A stretch of DNA of 64,000 bases from contig NC_058056.1 of assembly GCF_020085105.1 (NCBI RefSeq), positions 17,913,429 to 17,977,428 of the forward strand, written 5' to 3'. The notes beneath the pieces are model-generated. The model was not told where the DNA came from. It made no database searches and saw nothing but the letters and a program-made list of their open reading frames with translations. The stretch is from Siniperca chuatsi. Its lineage: Eukaryota > Chordata > Actinopteri > Centrarchiformes > Sinipercidae. Below, piece by piece: positions 56,901 through 64,000 of this stretch; position 1 is the stretch's first letter; every line of letters starts with the position of its first letter. The translations under genes were made by a program, and so were the position numbers.

Positions 56901-59900
56901 TCATGGAAGGTACGTACCAAGCGTCTCTGAAGAAAAGCAGTAGATATTTGTCTTCAAAACAATTCACTTAATATGTGCAACATGTGTTCTAAGGTGTTAA
57001 AAATAACTTGAATTCTGTCTTTTCTTTATGCAGCACAAAAACCAAGGAATACACACAGGATTTTTATGAGCCATCTCAGGTAATTTTGAGAATTTCATTT
57101 GATTATTCAGACATATTTTCTAAAACTATTTTCCCTTTTTAAGTCATAACAAATGTCCATCACGTTATCAAAGTGATGTCTTAAAGTTGCCTACTTAGTA
57201 TGATCGGGAGCCACAAGTATTTGCAATTTTCATAATTTCATAATGATATAAGATGTAGCAATTAGAGTTTATTGTTTGTGAAGCTGTAACCAGCAAATAT
57301 TTGGCACTTTTACTTTATGCATTACTAAGAGTATTAATTAAGGATTATCAAAATTAAATGATCAAATTCACTATTGAATTATGAATCAATTAATCCATTT
57401 ATTGACTAAGCTTTTTACTATCATGTGTTGTCAGTGGTTGGATTCATTTTTAAATGTATTTTCTTACATCATTAGTGATAAGTGATCATGGCTTTGGTGC
57501 TTGCATGCCACTTCCCAAACGTCACTTAAGATATACTGTATAAGGTTTATACCGGGTGTAGCATTCCCGGCTGAACAGATGCATTTTACTCTCAGGAACT
57601 GATGTTTATAAAGAATTTAATTTCCAAAAACACAGTAAGAGCTTGTGCCCTTCAGCCAGGAGCTAAGATGTAGAAAGAAACCTTTTTAAAACAAACATTT
57701 GTACAGTGAGTACCCAAGGGTTTATCCTTTCTCTCTTAACGTTAAATCAGAATGGCACTTCACGTAAAAAGAGCGCCAATGTACACAAAGAGTGCTGCTG
57801 CACTTCCTTTTCCAGACTTCAAAATAAAAGCATGTGAGATTAAAAAAAAATGTACACTTAATAAAACAAATAAAAATACAATGTCCACATTAAGTATGCA
57901 GCGAGAATTATTAGTCAACCAAAAACAAACAAAGTAACATTTGGTTCAAGTTCAATAATAAAGTCCTTTCTTGTGAAAGCCTTTCTCAGGAGTTCCATGG
58001 CAACACTGCCCTCTATGGTTAAAGGTAAAGATGACGGCCTACTTCAGTGATTGGGGATTCAATGGTCATTTACACTGGGCCTAAAAACTGATCAGTGCCA
58101 ATCAATCAATGATCAATGTTTTTATTACATAATTATATCAGGGAAAATTAATGTAACAAGTGTAGTTTACTAACCCACACTGACTGAACCGGAGGACATT
58201 CTGTGGTACAGTGTCCAAATAAAGACTATGAAAAATAGTGGGGCATCATTTTTTGTTGTTCAAGGTCAATAATCCTTGCATGGTTTATTGTCCCTTAATC
58301 CATGAAGAACTGAAGTGTTTACAGTCACATTAAACATTTGATTATTAGATAGCCTTGACAATATTGAATATCCCTCCTCATTTACAACCCTTTTTGTTTT
58401 ACAGGGATTTAATACAGACCATGAGTGGTCTGAGGATGAGTTCAATGGCACATATTTCTCAGCATCTAGACAACACAGTCGAGCAAACAAGAGCAGAGAC
58501 CATGATTTCTTTGACTCCTCATTCAGGTAAAATCACTAAGTTGAAATATGATGTTGCATTTTAAGCATAATGTTATACTTTGTGTATTTTCTTTGTAAAG
58601 TTGTAAAGAATTATAAGCCTCATCTTTTAGGGTCTCACCAGAAGGCAGGAAATCTCCCATTATGAAGAGTGTATCTACAGAGTAAGTTGATGTAGAAAAT
58701 TATTGCTACATATATAAAGATTTGACAGTGTGATGCTTCAGTAAATCTTAAGAACCATCTACAATAATGTGTCTGTGAAGTGAATTATTCTCATCTGTTC
58801 TTCATCAGGGAGGAAGAATTAATGTACCTCGAATTCATTTCTGCTGTAACAGAGGATATCTTGTCCAGGGGACACATCTCTGACAGGTTTTTCATTTTCT
58901 CTAAGACTATTTTCTGTTAACTACTACTGTTGAAATGTCTATTCTTTATGTTAGCTTACAGATATTTATAGCACATGTGCAGCTTGGATGACACTTTCTT
59001 AATAGTTATAGCATGTGTCTCATAATTGAGTAAATTGTTAAACCTACAGAGACATTATTGTAAGTGTCTATGTCTATGTGTCTAAGGGTCCTAGACCGGG
59101 TGATAAAGCGCCATATTGACATGAATCGGCATCAGCTTGATGAGGTGAGTATATAACTTCATGCAGAATACCAAATATGTTAAGCAAGTCTTTTTTAAGT
59201 GTTCAGGTCACAGCTTTAAATAAATATTTGAAAAAAAATTATAAGGTTGTCACAAAGGTCTCTTCAACTTTTTATCATGGATCTTGCTTGTTTTTAGGAT
59301 AAAATGCACCACCTTCTGGAAGTGCTGCGTAAGGATTTTGAAGAGCCAATCAACATATCCACCTCCAGTACAGAGCTTGAAAAAAAGGAGAATGATCTGC
59401 TTGATGCATTCTTACCACATCTGGAATCAGGGGGGAATCAAGTGAAGACCAAAGAAAACAATGACCTGTTCCCTTATGCGTCACAAATGAAATACTGTGA
59501 TTCGCCAGATTATGCTGATCCCTTATTGGTGTCTACACCCTTATGCTCTCCTGAAAGGACTGCTTCACCAACTAAAACAAATGAAGAGGATGGAGACTGT
59601 GACAATCTGGAAAAGGGCATTAGCTCTCCTTGGCTCAGTGAGCATGTTTCCGATAATACAAGAATCAGTGAAGAGGGCTTCCGTCAAAATCAAATAGGCA
59701 CAACTGCAACAAACAAAGAAGTCAGCAGCCATAAATACACCACTATAACCAGTGACAAAGGATTTCATCAGGACCAAGCTGAGGTCAGTTACGATGGACA
59801 ATCTGAAGAATTTGAGGATCTGGGGAGAAGTTTGTCAGAGTCGCTTCATGTGTCCAGCAATACACACCACAACAATGTGGAGACCGCTGAGCAACATACA

Positions 59901-59936
59901 AATACAGTTGCTTCTGTCAGTGATGATGAGTTCTGA
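53957..59936 (+). CDS. spata7: SPATA7 (ciliary transition-zone protein), twelve exons
   Basis: In mammals SPATA7 acts at the photoreceptor connecting cilium. Exons: 53957-53999, 54983-55045, 55161-55250, 55421-55468, 56147-56250, 56458-56909, 57034-57079, 58405-58526, 58631-58681, 58809-58886, 59087-59144, 59298-59936. All have GT-AG borders and compatible phases, giving 597 residues from 53957 or 588 from the ATG at 53984. The latter has a strong context (GCCATGG) and its MESR start aligns with human MDGSRR, so it is preferred. Human SPATA7 has 599 residues. Conserved blocks are KDHMVSHYKKVYSAK, SGDLLQKHSQHFTQDKPFTP, SYLSKYRYY, EEEELMYLEFISAVTEDIL and DKMHHLLEVL. The C-terminal 150 residues are acidic, low in hydrophobics and poorly conserved. 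It is divergent from kcnk10 and tandem with ptpn21. Confidence 0.95.
54000..54982 (+). other. spata7 intron 1
   Basis: A 1-kb intron with a cluster of AACGTTA-type words at about 54169-54275 and an AT-rich right half. No other feature seen. Confidence 0.55.
57080..58404 (+). other. spata7 intron 7
   Basis: The longest spata7 intron, 1.3 kb. No repeat or coding content is recognised; the open frame at 57752-57937 looks like chance. Confidence 0.5.
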
Positions 59937-60470
59937 GTTTTGCTGTATTCAGGGATTGAATGTCCTTTAATGTTTACATTACCAAGTGAGTGTTTTTTCA
60001 GAGTAATAGAATACTTGAAACTTCTGAAAGTATAGTTTTGTAAATGTGATTTAACACTGGTTGTGTTTTCCATGTTTTTTCAAGCCCCACCAATGTGGTG
60101 TTGTAGTCCTATTCTGCTTTTTTTTAATCTTTTTACAAAAGCACAGTGGAAATTTCACATAAGCAAACAAGGTGTTGCCAGTACATCAGAGACTTGAATG
60201 TCTCATTTAGGATATTGTAAAGTGGGCGCATACTTGAGCTGTAGTGGTTGAGCTCCAGTTGAACTCCAGAGTAATGCTCTAAATATATTCTAAATTATTG
60301 CCCCATGGTAACCAGTATGATTAGCAAATTTGCAAATGAGAGTCCATGGCACTGCACTGATGTCAGATGTGTGGAATTAGTATCTTTTAGTTTGAGTGGA
60401 CCCAGTCAGTCTTAAGTACAGTGTGATGTAGCTGCAGTTTACATTTTCAGATTTCAGGAATTATTTTATA

Positions 60471-60609
60471 AATAAACTTAATTGTTCAATTTAATTGTAG
60501 TTAAATTGTTCACACTGTTTGACTTGATATATGCCTCTGACATGTAGCTGTAGCTCCTACAGTCACCAGCTTGACTGTCACCAGAAAGTGTCTTTACAAT
60601 TGCAATAAA
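60471..60609 (+). terminator. spata7: Candidate poly(A) signals for spata7
   Basis: AATAAA occurs at 60471-60476 and 60604-60609, about 535 and 670 bases past the stop codon. Both are plausible ends. The next gene's leader region begins only about 100 bases later. Confidence 0.45.
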
Positions 60610-60689
60610 TTTTCTATTCTTTTCCTTCTTGTATGCTTGCATCTGATTATTAAGACTGTATTACAAACTGGTAATTACTCAGCCTGGAA

Positions 60690-61480
60690 CCAGCGCGGCC
60701 GTCATTACCATATTTGAGGGTCGTGACCTGAGCCATTTTGCAAACAATTACAGAGGGAAACTCTTTAACCATTGCATAATATTCTGTGTTTGCGATTATA
60801 GCTGTCAGTGGATGTAAAAGGTAAACAGACAGGTCAGCGACCAGCAGCTCCAGGCAGCTGTCCCATTTCTGGCATTTTCACCGTTTGGCATTCCAGCTGT
60901 CTGATGTCATGGCTCTGAAAACCTCCATGTATTCCTCCGCCACGGAGGCCCTACAATGCATTTTGAAGCGTCTGCTCAAGACAGTACGGTAAACGATACA
61001 TTTTGTATAAAGTTATTGAAGAGTCAGAGTATATTCCAATGTAATTCGGTGATTTATAAATTGCTGAAGCACGGTTATTCGCGCTATAGAGCCGCGGATG
61101 TAGACGGAATACGCTTGTTGCTCTTCCAATCCCAGGAAGCGAAACACGCTTGGAACTTGACTGAACTGTCGGACCAAGAGGCATGGGGTGATACGTTGGT
61201 TTTGGTCCATAAACAAACTACAGACAAATCAGCGGTCTCTAATTCCGATAAATATCTAAAAAGTAGTAATCTATTGACCTTGATGGCGGAATCCCTCAGG
61301 ACCGAATCCTTGTTTGACTACTAAATTGCATCCGGTGGGTTACGGTAACGTTAAAGTTTTTTGCCCAAAATATTTACCGGCGACGTTAGCTTCCCAAGGG
61401 TGTCGTCTACTTGCTGGAACGTGCATTAGCACGTTAGCGTTAAAGCTAATTTAACGTTAGATGTAGTTAACGTTTAATGT
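60690..61480 (+). promoter_or_regulatory. ptpn21: CpG-rich promoter and probable untranslated first exon of ptpn21
   Basis: CpG density rises from about 60690 (CAGCGCGGCCGTCATTACC) through 61450. A likely untranslated exon ends at 60988 with the donor ACG/GTAAAC, and the next acceptor is at 62217. The proposed leader contains a short upstream frame from 60909 (28 codons including its stop if unspliced). After 61340 there is a cluster of AACGTTA words. The transcription start is inferred. Confidence 0.45.
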
Positions 61481-62217
61481 TAAAGATATATTAAATCTAC
61501 CAATGAAAAGTAGCTAGTTAGTCCAGAAAATGTCAAACATTCGGAACAAACTTCTTTGAACTTAAGTTAAGTTGTAACGTAACTAGATAATTTGTAATAA
61601 GATAATCAGATGGGTGCATGGTTGAGGTGGAAAGTAGAAGGGATTTTTGCAGTGTTGTGTTCGACTTGGGCTTGCTGCGTATTGAATTAGGTCGCTCTTG
61701 TCAGTGTTTGGATCAGACTATTCACCGGAAGGGGATTAATCTAACCACAAGCTTGGAATAATGACTAGCAAACCGTATTATAGACAACATTAATTACACA
61801 GGTCAGGTAAGTTAGCGTACTACAGATAGCTTTGTAGTCCATAGACGTGCATGAAATGTTTTTTTCCAGTGTTAAAAACCATTAGAGAAATGGTAACCTT
61901 AATCGAATCCCATTGGTAGCAAATCCGAGACAGCCAAGTTAGGTAATTTAAAACAAAAAGCCTAATTTAAGAGGATTACTTTACGTTAAGTCTTGTGTTT
62001 GTCTAGTCTGGCATCTGTTTCAGGGTGGCAGATCAGGTGTGAAGAATTGTACCATGAGAAAAAGTATCGTAACAGATTCTTTAGTGATGAGTATGGCCAC
62101 TAAAGTTGTGGTTTATGTTTTGCATCCCCTCTCCCAAGATTGCAATTGCAGCTAGCTTTTGCTATGTATTGTTGTATTTTGGAGATGTTTTGAGATGTTT
62201 CTTGTCTCACTTTTCAG
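60989..62217 (+). other. Proposed ptpn21 intron in the 5' UTR
   Basis: Between the inferred leader exon and the first coding exon. It holds the AACGTTA cluster and overlapping open frames on both strands near 60951-61324, neither recognisable as a gene. Confidence 0.4.
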
Positions 62218-62509
62218 ATCTGTCTGTTGATGATGAACCTCATGACTTGGAACATTCACACAAGGGGACAGCAAGGAGAGTAATTCCTCTGGACTAAGTG
62301 AAGACCTCCCTCTTGAACAAGCGTGAAACATGCCCTTGCCATTTGGCTTAAAACTCAAAAGGACTAGAAGGTATACTGTTTCAAGCAAGAGCTGTCTTGT
62401 CACTCGGATTCAGCTGCTCAATGGAGAGTTTGTTGAGTTTACACTTTCAGTGGAGAGCACTGGGCAGGAATGTTTGGAGGCAGTTGCTCAGAGACTTGAG
62501 TTAAGAGAG
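62218..62509 (+). CDS. ptpn21: PTPN21, first coding exon (gene continues past window)
   Basis: PTPN21 is a cytosolic protein tyrosine phosphatase with an N-terminal FERM domain and a C-terminal phosphatase domain. The exon starts after the acceptor TCTCACTTTTCAG at 62217. The start codon is at 62330 and the coding part is exactly 60 codons, ending at the donor GAGAG/GTATGT in phase 0. The encoded start [20 protein letters not shown] and the following [19 protein letters not shown] are almost identical to human PTPN21, leaving no doubt of identity. This is the first lobe of the FERM domain. The following 1.5 kb to the window end contains no further exon that can be recognised; the next should begin with the residues after LELRE (human VTYFSLWYY). 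The gene points the same way as spata7. Confidence 0.95.
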
Positions 62510-64000
62510 GTATGTATGTGTTTTCACGCAGTACAGTTGCTGATTGTTCTCTCTTATAGACTTTTTATAGACACTCACCACCTCAGCAAGAAAGTGTTTT
62601 TGTTAAGGTTGTTTTCTGGTCACATTCTTACTTGGAACTGGCAAGCAGGACCACAGAGATAACCAGTTTGTCATTGTTTACTCATATAATATAATCTCTC
62701 GTAATATTTGTCTTGCTTATGGCATGACTTAGGAATGTGTCAATTACATACTCTACATTTATATGTAAATACATGTATGTAACCAACTCACCGCACAGAT
62801 CAGCAAACATGTATGTTTTCATAATTTTCCTTCAAACCAGCTCCCACATAGCATGGAAAGGTAGTTCTGAGTCAGGATTGAATCATATGCTGAGCCTCAT
62901 GTCTTCATTTGGTCACTTTGGTCACACAGTGACACCACCTGTTAATCATGAACTGAAAGAGGTGTAAGCCTGAATGCTGTCATACCCAGTTGCACCTCAA
63001 ATCAACAGTAGAGACTGCTGAATGTGCAGGTGATCTGGCATAGTAACTTGCACTATGTGACAGTGTCTGTTATTTTGCTGCATAATGTAGCAAGGCTTTA
63101 TTTGTTATCTGTAGCAGTGCTAGTGCTAGTGCTAGTGAAAGGCCTCCACCCTCATTAAGAGTTTTTCTAGTATGCAGCAAGTAATGCCATATTGTTTGTT
63201 TTTGGTGTCACCAGGGTTGTTTGTGCAATCATGTGGTGCTCTCGGACGTCAGTCTTAAATGTTATGCAGGTTCTGTCACTGTAATTGATGTGGGGAATTT
63301 TTATTAACATTAGTACTGATATTTGTTTTCAGTGATCAGACAACCAAAGGTCACTGTCACACAACCACTGCTAATTGCATGATTGTGCTACATGGGTTAG
63401 TAGGTCCTGTGTTTGAAAGTGTATGTTAATTCAGCTTCAGCCTGATGTTGGTAAAATGTAATGAGGGCCACAATTTAATTTACGTTATGTTGTTTTTTTT
63501 CTCTGTTCCAGGTCATTATTATTTCACATTATTATTTAAAGAAACATTTGAGGAATGTTTACAAACTGTTTTATCATAGTTGCTAACCTATGCTATCTCG
63601 TGTAAAATAGTTATGTCGACAAATACATTTCTAGTTATGGTTTGAGACTACCTGAAAATCATGATAGGTCTCTCAGCTGAATTGTCCTTTGTAAACAGCA
63701 AGCCTACAGGGGTTACTTTTCTTACCAGTGTTCATTGTTAGATGTTGAGACAGTCACAAGACTGAACAGGGAGTGCCAACAGCCTATAAATCTAGAGAAG
63801 TTTGCAATGGTTGAATTTTCAGCTCTACTTATGTTTTGAATATTATGTAGATGATTAGGAGAAGACCTGCAGATTTGTGCACTTAATATAAGTGACTAAA
63901 CAGGAGGCGTGTGTGATATTGATCTCAAGCAGTCACATAATATTGTTCTAAAGTTTAATATGTAATACAAGTTTTGGTAAGTATGCATTTCTTCTAGTTT
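62510..64000 (+). other. ptpn21 intron (incomplete)
   Basis: Intron sequence to the window end. A short GTGCTA repeat lies near 63117-63136. No exon or repeat family was recognised. Confidence 0.5.

Noticed and set aside
1-64000. CRISPR array, bacterial operon, tRNA or rRNA genes, intact endogenous retrovirus or other virus-derived element
   Set aside because: No regular spacer-repeat array, no recognised RNA gene, and no paired long terminal repeats or capsid/envelope-like frames were seen. The window is vertebrate nuclear DNA.

Overview
The window is nuclear DNA of a ray-finned fish, most likely a spiny-rayed (percomorph) teleost. Evidence: vertebrate genes with GT-AG introns that are short by mammalian standards (spata7 spans about 6 kb), AT-rich intergenic DNA with CA and CT microsatellites, and many teleost-type interspersed repeats (foldback MITEs, CAGTGGTGGAA-ended hAT-like elements, L2-type LINE tails). 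Family and subtype names come from comparing translated sequence with family members known to the annotator; no database search was run.

Region 1 (1-13.2 kb) is a tandem array of bradykinin receptor genes on the + strand. It holds a B2-like receptor cut by the window start, a second B2-like receptor whose first coding exon has only four codons, and a third receptor with B1-type key residues whose first coding exon gives six codons plus two bases. Directly behind the third gene lie a truncated, decayed copy of the second receptor and a young 221-bp copied patch of the third receptor, so the array has kept rearranging.

Region 2 (13.9-20.9 kb) holds two more single-coding-exon rhodopsin-class GPCRs on the + strand, both of the proton-sensing/lysolipid group: one closest to GPR132 (G2A), one closest to GPR65 (TDAG8). 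They are separated by hAT-like and other repeats.

Region 3 (20.9-32.3 kb) has no gene that can be supported. It holds microsatellites, one LINE 3' end and AT-rich DNA.

Region 4 (32.3-50.25 kb) is kcnk10 (TREK-2 two-pore K+ channel) on the - strand. All seven coding exons can be placed and give a 572-residue protein. Region 5 (53.96-59.94 kb) is spata7 on the + strand, divergent from kcnk10, with twelve exons that join in frame to 588 codons (597 from an upstream ATG). Region 6 (about 60.7 kb to the end) is the 5' part of ptpn21 (FERM-domain tyrosine phosphatase): a CpG-rich leader region and the first coding exon, continuing past the window.

The neighbourhood resembles human chromosome 14q31-q32 (GPR65, KCNK10, SPATA7, PTPN21; BDKRB2/BDKRB1 some megabases away), but the bradykinin receptors are adjacent here and ptpn21 lies in the same orientation as spata7. 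The genes do not form an operon or one pathway: five ligand- or pH-sensing GPCRs, one polymodal K+ channel, one ciliary protein and one phosphatase. No new biochemical system was found. The strongest second-look items are the altered ligand-contact residues of the third bradykinin receptor, the patchwork pseudogene behind it, and the GIGD second selectivity filter of kcnk10.
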